Below are positions 8,294 to 16,541 of a DNA stretch of 64,000 bases, in pieces; the stretch's first letter is position 1; every line of letters starts with the position of its first letter. The stretch spans positions 62,001 through 126,000 of the forward strand of contig NZ_VDFW01000015.1 in assembly GCF_006152065.1 (NCBI RefSeq). Reading direction: 5' to 3'. The position numbers and the translations under genes are program-made. The DNA comes from Amycolatopsis alkalitolerans (lineage in GTDB: Bacteria; Actinomycetota; Actinomycetes; Mycobacteriales; Pseudonocardiaceae). The notes beneath the pieces were generated by a model. That model was not told the DNA's origin and did no database searches. It was given only the letters and a program-made list of their open reading frames with translations.

Positions 8294-8881
8294 TTACCGG
8301 GCGTCGTTTCGTGGAACGCGCAGCTGGTACCCGATCCCGCGTACCGTGCGTAGCAGGCGCGGTTCGGTCGTGTCGATCTTGCGCCGGAGGTAGGACACGT
8401 AGGACTCGAGCACGCTGTCGCGCCCGCCGAAGTCGCACTCCCACACGTCCTCGAGCAGCCGCTTCTTCGACAGCACACGACCGGCGTTGAGCAGGAAATA
8501 CCGCAGCAGCCGGAATTCCGTCGGCGACAGATCGACAATGCGGCCCGCCTTGAACACCTCGTGCGTGCTTTCGTCGAGTTCGATATCCGCGACCGACAGC
8601 CTGCCCCGGCGCAGCGTCACGTCGATCTCGCTGACCAGGGCATCCAGTGTGCACGGCGCGCCGACGGCGAGGACGGGCACATGCAGCCCGCCGGCGCGCA
8701 GCCGCCGCGCCAGACCGGGCATCGAGCCGCCGAGCACGACCAGATCCGGCCGGCGCACCCGGGCGCCCGTCACGGCTGACGCGGATTCCGCCGTGCTCAC
8801 GTCGAACCCGGCGAAGCGCAGGCTGCCCGCGAGAAGCTCGACCGTGCCCGGCTCGTCACCGACGACCAGCAACCGCACCAC
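8294..8881 (-). CDS. winged-helix response regulator with degenerate receiver
   Basis: A 195-aa OmpR/PhoB-type protein. The C-terminal winged helix is canonical (LSPTEFRLLRYFLLNAGRVLSKKRLLEDVW, then VSYLRRKID and LLRTVRGIGYQLR). The N-terminal receiver is shortened: the acidic pair reads VVGDEPG, the phospho-acceptor strand reads LVVLGGSMPG with Gly where Asp belongs, and the segment between beta-3 and beta-4 is largely missing. It should therefore not accept phosphate in the usual way. GTG 8881 has AGGAG 7 bp upstream; 8905 is a poorer alternative. It lies upstream of cvnA on the same strand and has no kinase of its own. Confidence 0.88.
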   Translation of the reverse strand: MVRLLVVGDEPGTVELLAGSLRFAGFDVSTAESASAVTGARVRRPDLVVLGGSMPGLARRLRAGGLHVPVLAVGAPCTLDALVSEIDVTLRRGRLSVADIELDESTHEVFKAGRIVDLSPTEFRLLRYFLLNAGRVLSKKRLLEDVWECDFGGRDSVLESYVSYLRRKIDTTEPRLLRTVRGIGYQLRVPRNDAR

Positions 8882-8965
8882 GTTCCGGCTCCTTCCGTTC
8901 GGCACCGTAAGCGTGAACGGGGAAGGTCACAACCGGATGAGCGCGAGCTGTGAGCTGGCTGTGAA

Positions 8966-9208
8966 CTACTGCTGGTAGTGCTCGACCTCGCTGGTGGGGC
9001 GGACCTCGGCCGCGCCCTCGTCCTCGCCGAACTCCCGGCGGGCGCGGCGCTGGCGCAGCAGGTCCCAGCACTGGTCGAGCTGCTCTTCGAGCTGGCGGAT
9101 CCGGGTGCGGTCGGGCTCCTCGAGGCCGGCACCGGTGGCCTTCTCACGCAGCTTGTGCTCCTCGGCGATGAGCTCGTCGATGCTGCCGATGATGTCCTTG
9201 TCGGTCAC
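8966..9208 (-). CDS. DUF2630 family protein
   Basis: An 80-aa protein that begins VTDKDIIGSIDELIAEEHKLR, the recognisable DUF2630 start, and continues as a helical hairpin with EEQLDQCWDLLRQRRARR and an acidic tail. The family is small, cytosolic, common in actinomycetes and of unknown function. GTG 9208 fits the family length; the upstream extension to 9250 overlaps the lipoprotein gene and looks spurious. It lies 26 bp after the lipoprotein stop on the same strand, so the two may be cotranscribed. Confidence 0.85.
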   Translation of the reverse strand: MTDKDIIGSIDELIAEEHKLREKATGAGLEEPDRTRIRQLEEQLDQCWDLLRQRRARREFGEDEGAAEVRPTSEVEHYQQ

Positions 9209-9234
9209 CGCAACACCGTACCTCGCACCCCGGA

Positions 9235-9915
9235 TCACGGCCGGAAACACCCGCCGCCGTCGTAGAGCGGGCCGGGGGCGACGGGCAGCCAGGGCGGGGG
9301 AGACACCAGGTAGGAGCGCGTCCCCTGCGCGCCGAGCCGCGCTTCACACGTCCGGATGCCGTCGTCGAGCGCCGAGCCCGTCCACAGCTCGATATGCGTG
9401 CCGCCGCACGAGGCGCACAGATCCTCGAGCACGAAGTAACGCCGCAGATCCGGTACGTAGATCCGGGTGCCGGGAGCGAACGCGCCCGGCGCCGCCGCGA
9501 AGGTCACCGGATCGTCGTAGGTGCCGCTGCCGCCCGCGAGCCCGTGCAGGATCGTCGGGAACGCGATCAGCAGGGTGCCCAGCGGGCTCTTGTCGACCGA
9601 CGAGTAGAAGCTGACCGTGCCGGACATCTGTTCCGGCGCGGCAGGCGCCGACGTGGCCGGCGGCGCGGTCGTGCCGCCCGGCGGCGGGCTCACCGGTGCC
9701 GCGGTGACCGTCCTGGTCGTGACCGGGCGGCGCACGGTGATGGTCTTCGTCGGCGGGGGTGTCGTCGGCGGCCGGCTCGGCAGCACGTACCGGACGGTCG
9801 GCGGCGTCTCGGGGGTCAGTGCCACCACCGGCAGCACCCCGCCGCCGCTCGCACCACAGGCGGTCAGCAGGACGCCCGGAAGCAGCGCGAACACCACCCA
9901 GAATCGCGATCTCAT
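9235..9915 (-). CDS. secreted lipoprotein with Pro/Thr-rich linker
   Basis: A 226-aa protein starting at ATG 9915, with AGGCGAGG just upstream. A signal peptide ends in a lipobox (LLTAC, about residue 20), so the mature protein should be lipid-anchored outside the membrane. A Pro/Thr-rich linker of roughly 70 residues spans the wall, followed by a compact C-terminal domain with PGTRIYVPDLRRYFVLED, a CASC pair and two further Cys. That domain resembles double-psi beta-barrel (RlpA/expansin-like) folds in layout, but I cannot confirm this. A cell-wall-associated role is plausible. Confidence 0.7.
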   Translation of the reverse strand: MRSRFWVVFALLPGVLLTACGASGGGVLPVVALTPETPPTVRYVLPSRPPTTPPPTKTITVRRPVTTRTVTAAPVSPPPGGTTAPPATSAPAAPEQMSGTVSFYSSVDKSPLGTLLIAFPTILHGLAGGSGTYDDPVTFAAAPGAFAPGTRIYVPDLRRYFVLEDLCASCGGTHIELWTGSALDDGIRTCEARLGAQGTRSYLVSPPPWLPVAPGPLYDGGGCFRP

Positions 9916-10019
9916 CCTCGCCTTTCTCCGCCCGGCCGGAAAGGTAGCCGAACCGGGGAGCGAAGGCAAAGGGTGAACACTTGTTTTCCGGCGGCGCGTT
10001 ATCCCGTCAGGAAATCATT

Positions 10020-11045
10020 TCACGCGGATTCACGGATCCGGAGAGAAACCGGCAGCACCCGCCTTCGCGGCCGGACGGCCTGCCCGGCCAGCAGGGCGGT
10101 CAGGGTCGCGACCATCTGCTGGACCTGCGCCGCCGGATCCTGGTGCACCGTCGTCAACGGCGGGTGCATCGCGGTGGCGAGCGCGGGATGGTCGTCGAAC
10201 CCGATCACCGCCACGTCCTCGGGAACCCGGCGGCCCGCTTCGTGCAGGGCGCGCAGCGCGCCCGCGGCCATCAGGTCGCTCGCGACGAACACTCCGTCGA
10301 GATCGGGTGCCCGTTCCAGCAACCGGGCCATCGCGGCGTGGCCACCGTCCAAAGTGAAATCGGCCTCTTCGGACAGTCCCGTCGGGTCGAGCCCGGCACC
10401 GGTGACCCGCTGCCGCCAGCCGGACAGGCGGTGCACCGCCGCGGTCTGGTCCTGCGGGCCCGCGACCGTGGCTATCCGCCGCCTTCCCTTGGCCAGCAGG
10501 TGTTCCACGGCCTGCCGCGCGCCGTCGGAATTGTCGAAGTCCACGACGTGCACCCCGCGCGCGAGGTTACCGGCCTGCCCGCCGAACACGACGGGCAGCC
10601 GCAGCAGCCGCAGCGCCCGGGGGAGCGGGTCGGCCCGGTGCGGGGCGAACACGAGCGCACCGTCGACGTGCCCGCCGTCGAGGAAGTGAAGCGTGCGCGC
10701 GTGATCCTCCCGGCCGTCGTTGAACATCAACACCATCTGGCTGCCCGACGAGGCAAGCTCCCGGTATCCCGCGCGCATGACAGCGGTACGGTACGGATCG
10801 GCCAGCACGACCTCTTCAGGCTCCGAGAGCACGACGGCGACGGCCCCGGTGCGCCGGGTGACGAGTGAGCGCGCGGCCTGGTTGGGGGAGTAGCCGAGAT
10901 CGCGCGCGGCCGCCAGGACGGCGTCTTTAGCCCGGTTGCTGACGTTCGCGTCGCCGTTGAGGGCGCGCGAGGCCGTCGAGCGGGACACCCCGGCGAAGGC
11001 CGCGACGTCCTCCAGAGTCGGCCTGTCGTCGTGGCTGTGGGTCAC
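10020..11045 (-). CDS. cebR: LacI family repressor, CebR-like
   Basis: A 341-aa LacI-type regulator. The N-terminal HTH (TLEDVAAFAGVSRSTASRALNGD) and hinge helix (SPNQAARSLVTRRTG) precede a periplasmic-binding-protein-like ligand domain ending in FDDHPALATAMHPPLTTVHQD. GTG 11045 has AGGAAGG 9 bp upstream and gives the usual family length; the frame is open to 11192 but that would cover the operators. It is divergent from an ABC sugar-binding protein and the intergenic region carries TGGGAGCGCTCCCA, the sequence bound by CebR in Streptomyces, so control by cellobiose or a related beta-glucoside is likely. Confidence 0.9.
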   Translation of the reverse strand: MTHSHDDRPTLEDVAAFAGVSRSTASRALNGDANVSNRAKDAVLAAARDLGYSPNQAARSLVTRRTGAVAVVLSEPEEVVLADPYRTAVMRAGYRELASSGSQMVLMFNDGREDHARTLHFLDGGHVDGALVFAPHRADPLPRALRLLRLPVVFGGQAGNLARGVHVVDFDNSDGARQAVEHLLAKGRRRIATVAGPQDQTAAVHRLSGWRQRVTGAGLDPTGLSEEADFTLDGGHAAMARLLERAPDLDGVFVASDLMAAGALRALHEAGRRVPEDVAVIGFDDHPALATAMHPPLTTVHQDPAAQVQQMVATLTALLAGQAVRPRRRVLPVSLRIRESA

Positions 11046-11062
11046 GGGAGGTGTCCTTCCTG

Positions 11063-11076
11063 TGGGAGCGCTCTCA
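11063..11076. promoter_or_regulatory. CebR operator (imperfect), near cebR
   Basis: TGGGAGCGCTCTCA differs from the perfect palindrome at 11131-11144 by one base. It lies 17 bp upstream of the cebR-like GTG, placed for autoregulation. Confidence 0.75.
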
Positions 11077-11089
11077 ACCATAACGCATC

Positions 11090-11118
11090 TTGACACCAAC
11101 CGTGGCAAGGAACACACT
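11090..11118 (+). promoter_or_regulatory. candidate promoter of the sugar uptake operon
   Basis: TTGACA (11090-11095) is followed after 17 bp by CACACT (11113-11118), one base from the TAnnnT -10 pattern. Initiation near 11125 would place the perfect operator at 11131-11144 directly downstream, where bound repressor would block transcription. Confidence 0.4.
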
Positions 11119-11130
11119 CCTGTCATGTTC

Positions 11131-11144
11131 TGGGAGCGCTCCCA
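11131..11144. promoter_or_regulatory. CebR operator (perfect palindrome)
   Basis: TGGGAGCGCTCCCA is a perfect 14-bp palindrome, identical to the established CebR site of Streptomyces cellobiose operons. It lies 34 bp upstream of the binding-protein start. Confidence 0.85.
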
Positions 11145-11177
11145 GTTTGGAACCCAGAACCCAGACAAGGGGTTGAC

Positions 11178-12464
11178 GTGCGACACCTTCACAAGGGCGT
11201 GAGCTTCGCGATCGGACTGGCGGTGCTGGGCGCGAGCCTGGCGGCGTGTGGCGGTGGGGGCTCCTCGGGCGGGTCAGGTGGGCAGATCGAGCTCACCATC
11301 GGCACGTTCACCGAGTTCGGCTACGAGTCCCTGCTGCCCGAGTACGAGAAGCTGCACCCCGACATCAAGATCACTCATCACAAGACCGGAGAGGGCGGTC
11401 CGTACCACCAGAACCTCATCACCAAGCTCGCGGCGGGCTCCGGGCTCGAGGACGTCGTCGCGGTCGAGGAAGGCCACTTCTCCGACATCGTCGACAAGGG
11501 CGGCAAGTTCAACGACCTGACCGAGATCGGGCCGAAGGACGTCACGCCTGAGCGCTGGCTGAAGTGGAAGTACGACGCCGGAAAGGACTCCGACGGGCGC
11601 CTGATCGGCTACGGCACGGACATCGGTCCGCTCGCCATGTGCTACCGCAGGGACCTGCTGCAGCAGGCGGGCCTGCCCTCGGATCCCGAGGGCGTCAAGG
11701 CGTTGTTCTCGAGCTGGGACAGCTACTTCGCGGCCGGCCAGAGCTACACGCGGAAGACCGGCAAGCCCTGGTTCGACGCGTCTTCGCAGCTGTACAACTC
11801 GATGATCAACCAGTTGGACGTGGGCTACTTCGACCACGACAACAAGCTGACGGTCGAATCGAATCCAGGTGTCAAGGCGGCCTGGGACCGGGTGACCACC
11901 GCGATCGGCCAGGGGCAGTCGGCCAAGCTCGTCGCGTTCGGCAACGAGTGGAAGACCGGATTCGCCCAGGGTGCGTTCGCCACGACCGTGTGCCCGTCGT
12001 GGATGCTCGGGGTGATCAAGGAGGACGCCGGTCCCGGCAACGCGGGGAAGTGGGTGGTCAGCGACACCTTCCCGAACGGCGGCGGCAACTGGGGCGGTTC
12101 CTACCTGACGGTGCCCAAGCAGAGCCAGCACCCGAAGGAGGCCGCCGAACTGGCCGCCTGGCTCACGGCGCCCGAGCAGCAGCTGAAAGCGTTCCAGGCC
12201 AAGGGGAACTTCCCGAGCCAGACGCAGGCGCTGACCTCGCCGGAACTGCTGAACCAGACCGACCCGTACTTCGGGGACGTCAAGATCGGCCAGCTGTACG
12301 CGGAGCAGGCCCGCAAGGTGACCAAGGCGCAGTACAAGGGCCCGGGTGACGGCCAGATCCAGGAGAACGTCACGAGCCCGGCGCTGCAGGCCGTCGAACA
12401 GGGCAAGTCGCCGGCCGAGGCCTGGCAGCAGGTCGTTGACGGCGCCAAGAAGATCGCGAAGTAG
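11178..12464 (+). CDS. cebE: ABC transporter sugar-binding lipoprotein, CebE-like
   Basis: A 428-aa extracellular solute-binding protein (family 1). A signal peptide ends in a lipobox (LAAC, about residue 23) followed by a Gly/Ser linker. The mature protein shows the typical two-lobe order with EFGYESLLPEYEKLHPDIK near the N-terminus and GGNWGGSYLTVPKQSQHPKEAAELAAWL near residue 295-325. GTG 11178 has AAGGGG 6 bp upstream. It heads an operon with two permeases and a beta-glucosidase, so it probably captures cellobiose or cello-oligosaccharides. Confidence 0.93.
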   Translation: MRHLHKGVSFAIGLAVLGASLAACGGGGSSGGSGGQIELTIGTFTEFGYESLLPEYEKLHPDIKITHHKTGEGGPYHQNLITKLAAGSGLEDVVAVEEGHFSDIVDKGGKFNDLTEIGPKDVTPERWLKWKYDAGKDSDGRLIGYGTDIGPLAMCYRRDLLQQAGLPSDPEGVKALFSSWDSYFAAGQSYTRKTGKPWFDASSQLYNSMINQLDVGYFDHDNKLTVESNPGVKAAWDRVTTAIGQGQSAKLVAFGNEWKTGFAQGAFATTVCPSWMLGVIKEDAGPGNAGKWVVSDTFPNGGGNWGGSYLTVPKQSQHPKEAAELAAWLTAPEQQLKAFQAKGNFPSQTQALTSPELLNQTDPYFGDVKIGQLYAEQARKVTKAQYKGPGDGQIQENVTSPALQAVEQGKSPAEAWQQVVDGAKKIAK

Positions 12465-12483
12465 GAGCAGGGGGAACAGGTCG

Positions 12484-13455
12484 ATGACGACGACTACCGC
12501 GCGCCAACCGCGCCAGCGGTCTCCGCGCGGGCAACCGGTCAGGCCGACGCTGCGCGAACGGATCGCGAAGTGGGACGTGAAGGCGTCGCCCTATCTGTAC
12601 ATCGCGCCGTTCTTCGTGGTGTTCGGCATCGCCGGCCTGTTCCCCTTGCTGTACACGGCCTATGTGTCGTTGTTCGACTGGGAGGTCGGTGACGACCACC
12701 CGAAGTTCCTGGGGCTGAAGAACTACGTCGAACTCTTCGGCGACGGGCAGTTCTGGAACGCGCTGGTGAACACGTTGTCGATCTTCGTGCTCTCCAGCGG
12801 CCCCCAGATCGTGATCGCCGTGCTGCTCGCCGCGCTGCTCAACACGAGGCTGCGCGGGCCGACGGGCTGGCACGTCGGCGTCCTGCTGCCCTACGCCGCC
12901 AGCCTGGTGGCGATCGGGATCATCTTCTCGAACCTGTTCGGCCCCAACTACGGCCTGGTCAATTCGGTTTTCGAGACCCTCGGGCTCGACCGGATCAACT
13001 GGCAGGCCAACCGGTTCGCCAGCCATCTCGCGATCGCGGCGATGGTCAACTGGCGCTGGACGGGCTACAACGCGCTGATCGTGCTCGCGGCGATGCAGGC
13101 GTTGCCGAAGGACGTGATCGAGGCGGCGATCGTCGACGGGGCCGGGGCGGTGCGCCGGTTCGTCAGCGTCACGCTGCCCATGCTGCGGCCCACGCTGATA
13201 TTCGTGGTGATCACCTCGACGATCGGCGGGCTGCAGATCTTCACCGAGCCCAAGCTGTTCGACGCGATGCCGGGGTCGAACAACGGCGGTTCCACCCACC
13301 AGTTCCAGACGGTGACGCTGTACCTGTACCAATCCGGGTTCGAAGGGTTCGACCTCGGCTACGCCTCGGCGATCGCCTGGGTGCTGTTCGTGCTCATCGT
13401 GCTCATCGCGGTGCTCAACTTCCTGCTCACCCGCCGGATGGGACGGGTCCGATGA
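12484..13455 (+). CDS. cebF: ABC transporter permease, CebF-like
   Basis: A 323-aa inner-membrane permease with six predicted membrane segments, starting at ATG 12484 after GGGGGAACAGG. The cytoplasmic coupling loop carries the EAA motif (EAAIVDGAGAVRRFVSVTLP, about residues 215-234). It follows the binding protein by 19 bp and overlaps the next permease by 4 bp. The operon has no ATP-binding subunit, as is usual for actinomycete CUT1 sugar transporters that share an MsiK-type ATPase encoded elsewhere. Confidence 0.94.
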   Translation: MTTTTARQPRQRSPRGQPVRPTLRERIAKWDVKASPYLYIAPFFVVFGIAGLFPLLYTAYVSLFDWEVGDDHPKFLGLKNYVELFGDGQFWNALVNTLSIFVLSSGPQIVIAVLLAALLNTRLRGPTGWHVGVLLPYAASLVAIGIIFSNLFGPNYGLVNSVFETLGLDRINWQANRFASHLAIAAMVNWRWTGYNALIVLAAMQALPKDVIEAAIVDGAGAVRRFVSVTLPMLRPTLIFVVITSTIGGLQIFTEPKLFDAMPGSNNGGSTHQFQTVTLYLYQSGFEGFDLGYASAIAWVLFVLIVLIAVLNFLLTRRMGRVR

Positions 13456-14279
13456 ACTCTCGCCTCGGCCGCCCGAACGTGTTCGTCTACGCGACGCTGA
13501 TCGTGTTCGTGGTGGTGTCCTTCTTCCCGTTCTACTGGCAGTTCCTGGTGGCCAGCCGGGATTCGTCGATGCTGGCGGAGCACATCCCGCCGCTGTTGCC
13601 GGGCGGGAACTTCTTCCGCAACGCGGTGCGCGTGTTCGACGTGGTCGCGTTCTGGAAGGCGCTCGGCAACAGCGTCATCGTGTCCAGCACGGTCACGCTG
13701 ACCACGGTGCTGTTCTCCTCGCTCGCCGGTTTCGCGTTCGCGAAGCTGCGGTTCCGCGGCAGCAACCCGCTGTTCCTGTTCATCGTGGTGACGCTCGCGG
13801 TACCCACCCAGCTCGGCATCATCCCGCTGTTCATCGCGATGGCGAAGTTCGGCTGGGCCGGGCACCTGCAGGCGGTGATCGTGCCGAACCTGGTGACGGC
13901 GTTCGGCGTGTTCTGGATGCGGCAGTACATTGTGGACGCGGTACCGTACGAGCTGATCGAGGCCGCCAGGGTGGACGGCTGCAGCGTGTTCCGCATCTTC
14001 CTCAACGTGTGCATGCCCGCCGTGCGGCCGGCGGCGGCGGTGCTCGCGATGTTCACGTTCATGATGTCCTGGAACGACTTCCTGTGGCCGCTGATCGTGC
14101 TCAACGCGGACAATCCGACCGTCCAGCTCGCGCTGGAGCGGCTGCAGAGCGGGTATTACGTCGACTATTCGCTGGTGCTGGCCGGCACGACACTGGCCAC
14201 CATTCCCATTCTGATCGTCTTCCTGCTGCTCGGCCGCCAGATCGTGGCCGGGATCATGCAGGGCGCAGTGAAAGGCTGA
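13452..14279 (+). CDS. cebG: ABC transporter permease, CebG-like
   Basis: A 275-aa second permease with six membrane segments and the EAA loop EAARVDGCSVFRIFLNVCMP (about residues 172-191). It begins with an ATGA overlap on the first permease, so synthesis of the pair is coupled, and ends 2 bp before the beta-glucosidase. With the neighbouring permease it forms the transmembrane channel of the sugar importer. Confidence 0.94.
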   Translation: MNSRLGRPNVFVYATLIVFVVVSFFPFYWQFLVASRDSSMLAEHIPPLLPGGNFFRNAVRVFDVVAFWKALGNSVIVSSTVTLTTVLFSSLAGFAFAKLRFRGSNPLFLFIVVTLAVPTQLGIIPLFIAMAKFGWAGHLQAVIVPNLVTAFGVFWMRQYIVDAVPYELIEAARVDGCSVFRIFLNVCMPAVRPAAAVLAMFTFMMSWNDFLWPLIVLNADNPTVQLALERLQSGYYVDYSLVLAGTTLATIPILIVFLLLGRQIVAGIMQGAVKG

Positions 14280-14281
14280 GC

Positions 14282-15658
14282 ATGTCCGTACTCGGTGAAG
14301 AGGTCGCCGCGGGGCTGGAATTCCCCACCGGTTTCCTGTGGGGAGCGAGCACCGCCGCATTCCAGATCGAGGGAGCGACCACAGTGGACGGTCGCGCCGA
14401 TTCGATCTGGGACGCGTTCTGCCGGCGGCCCGGCGCGGTCGCCGGCGGGGACACCGGCGAACCCGCGGCCGATCACTACCACCGGTTTCGCGAGGATGTG
14501 GCGATCATGCGCGACCTCGGCTTCGGGGCCTACCGCTTCTCGATCGCCTGGTCACGCGTGCGTCCCGGCGGCGGCGCGGCGAATCCGGGCGGCCTGGACT
14601 TCTACGACCGGCTCGTCGACGAGTTGCTGGAGAACCGGATCCGGCCCTGGGCGACGCTGTACCATTTCGACCTGCCACAGGCGCTGGAGGAAAAGGGCGG
14701 CTGGGCGAACCGCGACACCGCGTACCGGTTCGCCGAATTCGCCGCGACGGCAGCGGAAGGGCTCGGTGACCGCATCCCTTTCTGGTCCACTTTGAACGAG
14801 CCGTGGTGCTCGGCCTTTCTCGGCTACGCCTCGGGGATCCACGCGCCGGGCCGGCAGGATCCGGTCGCCGCGGCGGCGGCCGCGCACCACCTGTTGCTGG
14901 CACACGGGCTCGCGATGCCGGAGTTGCGCCGGTTCGCGCCGTCGGCGCAGTCGGGCATCACGCTCAACCTGTATCCGGTGGAGGGGCCCGATCCCGAGGC
15001 GGTGCGCAAGATCGACGGCCTGCAGAACCGGCTGTTCCTGGATCCGGTGCTGCTCGGGCGGTACCCGGAGGACGTGCTCGAGGATCTGGCGCCGTTCGGG
15101 TTCCCGGTGCGCGATGGCGATCTGGAGGTCATCTCGGCCCCGATCGATCTGCTGGGGATCAACTACTACCGTGGTTATGTCGTGACCCGCTCGCCCTCGG
15201 TGGACGCCGAACCGGCCGGGCCCGAGTGGATCGGTGCCCGGGAGGTCCGGTTCGTCCCCGACCCGCACGCGGCGCGGACGGCGTCCGGCTGGCAGGTGGA
15301 ACCGGAGAAGCTGACCGGGATGCTGCTGCGGGTACACGGAGAGTACCCGCATATCCCGTTGTATGTCACGGAAAACGGGGCCGCCTATCCGGATCCGGTG
15401 ACCGCGGACGGGGCGATCGTCGACGGTGACCGGATCGAGTTCTTGGCCGCGCACCTGCGCGCGGCCCACGCGGCGCTGGCCCGGGGCGCGGACCTGCGGG
15501 GCTTCTTCTACTGGTCCCTTTTGGACAACTTCGAATGGGCCGAAGGCTACGCGAAACGCTTCGGCCTGGTCCACGTCGACTACGAGACCCAGCGCCGCAC
15601 CCCCAAACACTCCGCCCACTGGTACGCCAAAGTCATCGCCTCCAACACCGTCCCCTAA
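14282..15658 (+). CDS. bglC: beta-glucosidase, GH1 family
   Basis: A 458-aa cytoplasmic glycoside hydrolase of family 1, starting at ATG 14282. The N-terminal signature FLWGASTAAFQIEGA, the acid/base motif TLNEPW (about residue 168) and the nucleophile motif VTENGAAYPDP (about residue 361) are intact, and the C-terminus has the usual YWSLLDNFEWAEGY with FGLVHVDY. It is the last gene of the uptake operon, 2 bp after cebG, so imported cellobiose is split to glucose inside the cell. There is no secretion signal. Confidence 0.95.
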   Translation: MSVLGEEVAAGLEFPTGFLWGASTAAFQIEGATTVDGRADSIWDAFCRRPGAVAGGDTGEPAADHYHRFREDVAIMRDLGFGAYRFSIAWSRVRPGGGAANPGGLDFYDRLVDELLENRIRPWATLYHFDLPQALEEKGGWANRDTAYRFAEFAATAAEGLGDRIPFWSTLNEPWCSAFLGYASGIHAPGRQDPVAAAAAAHHLLLAHGLAMPELRRFAPSAQSGITLNLYPVEGPDPEAVRKIDGLQNRLFLDPVLLGRYPEDVLEDLAPFGFPVRDGDLEVISAPIDLLGINYYRGYVVTRSPSVDAEPAGPEWIGAREVRFVPDPHAARTASGWQVEPEKLTGMLLRVHGEYPHIPLYVTENGAAYPDPVTADGAIVDGDRIEFLAAHLRAAHAALARGADLRGFFYWSLLDNFEWAEGYAKRFGLVHVDYETQRRTPKHSAHWYAKVIASNTVP

Positions 15659-15725
15659 TCCCCACCTCCGCCCCCCACGAGATCTACGTTGAGGACGGTG
15701 AGTTGGGCTTTCGGCGAGGCCACAA

Positions 15726-16463
15726 CTACAGGAAAGGGACCAAACCGGACCCGAGCGTCGAATTCGGTGTCTGGAAGGTAGCTCTCGGGGGTGTGGGGGT
15801 GAATTCGACGAAGGTGGCGGTGGCGTTGTCGGCGCCGCCTGCGGCGATGGCGGCTTCGGTGAGCGCGACGGCCGAGTTCACCGGGTGCCGCAGCAACTCC
15901 GCCATCGCGGCCATGGTCAGCACCTTGTGCACGCCGTCGCTGGTGAGCAGGAGACCGGCGGCGGAGCGGACCTCGGCGTGCCCGAACTCGGTCGCGCCGG
16001 CGGTGCGCACGCTCGTGGTCACCATGTGCTCCATATGGGGTCTGGGCGTGGCACCGTGGTCGCGGAAGTATTGAGCGAGCGTGTGGTCCGTGGTGAGCTG
16101 GGCCAGGCGATCGCCGCTCCAGGCGTAGGCACGCGCGTCGCCGACCCAGCCGACGCGGTAGCCGTCGCCGGACGGCATCGCCACGACGAGGACGCAGTCA
16201 CCGGCCGTGGGCTCGGCGGCGACGGCGTCCTGCGCGGCCAGCAGCGCCCCGACCGTGCCTTCGCCGGCCGGGGCGCGCACCGCGGCCGCCGCCGCGAGCC
16301 GGGCCGCGTGGGCGGCGCTGGGGGTGTCGCCCACGCCGTCCGCCAGCGCGAACACGGCCTGCCCCGTGCCGGGGTCGCGATAGGCGTCCGTCGCGTCGGC
16401 GTTGACCGTGCGAGGACCCTGTGCGCTGGCGGTCTGCCAGACTGGAGTCAGCGTGGGGGTCAC
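15726..16463 (-). CDS. PP2C-type protein serine/threonine phosphatase
   Basis: A 245-aa soluble PPM/PP2C phosphatase. Metal-binding aspartates appear in RTVNAD (about residue 20), ALADGVG (about 40), LTSDGVHKV (about 190) and GADNATATFVEF (about 222). GTG 16463 has GGAGG 7 bp upstream. It lies convergent to bglC and stands alone with no kinase beside it. It probably dephosphorylates Ser/Thr phosphoproteins; its partner is unknown. Confidence 0.88.
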   Translation of the reverse strand: MTPTLTPVWQTASAQGPRTVNADATDAYRDPGTGQAVFALADGVGDTPSAAHAARLAAAAAVRAPAGEGTVGALLAAQDAVAAEPTAGDCVLVVAMPSGDGYRVGWVGDARAYAWSGDRLAQLTTDHTLAQYFRDHGATPRPHMEHMVTTSVRTAGATEFGHAEVRSAAGLLLTSDGVHKVLTMAAMAELLRHPVNSAVALTEAAIAAGGADNATATFVEFTPTPPRATFQTPNSTLGSGLVPFL

Positions 16464-16541
16464 CGTTTCCCCTCCTTTGCCAGGTGCACTCCAGTCTGGC
16501 CCGTCCGGCTGTGATCCGGCTGAGGAACGGGTGAAACAGCG

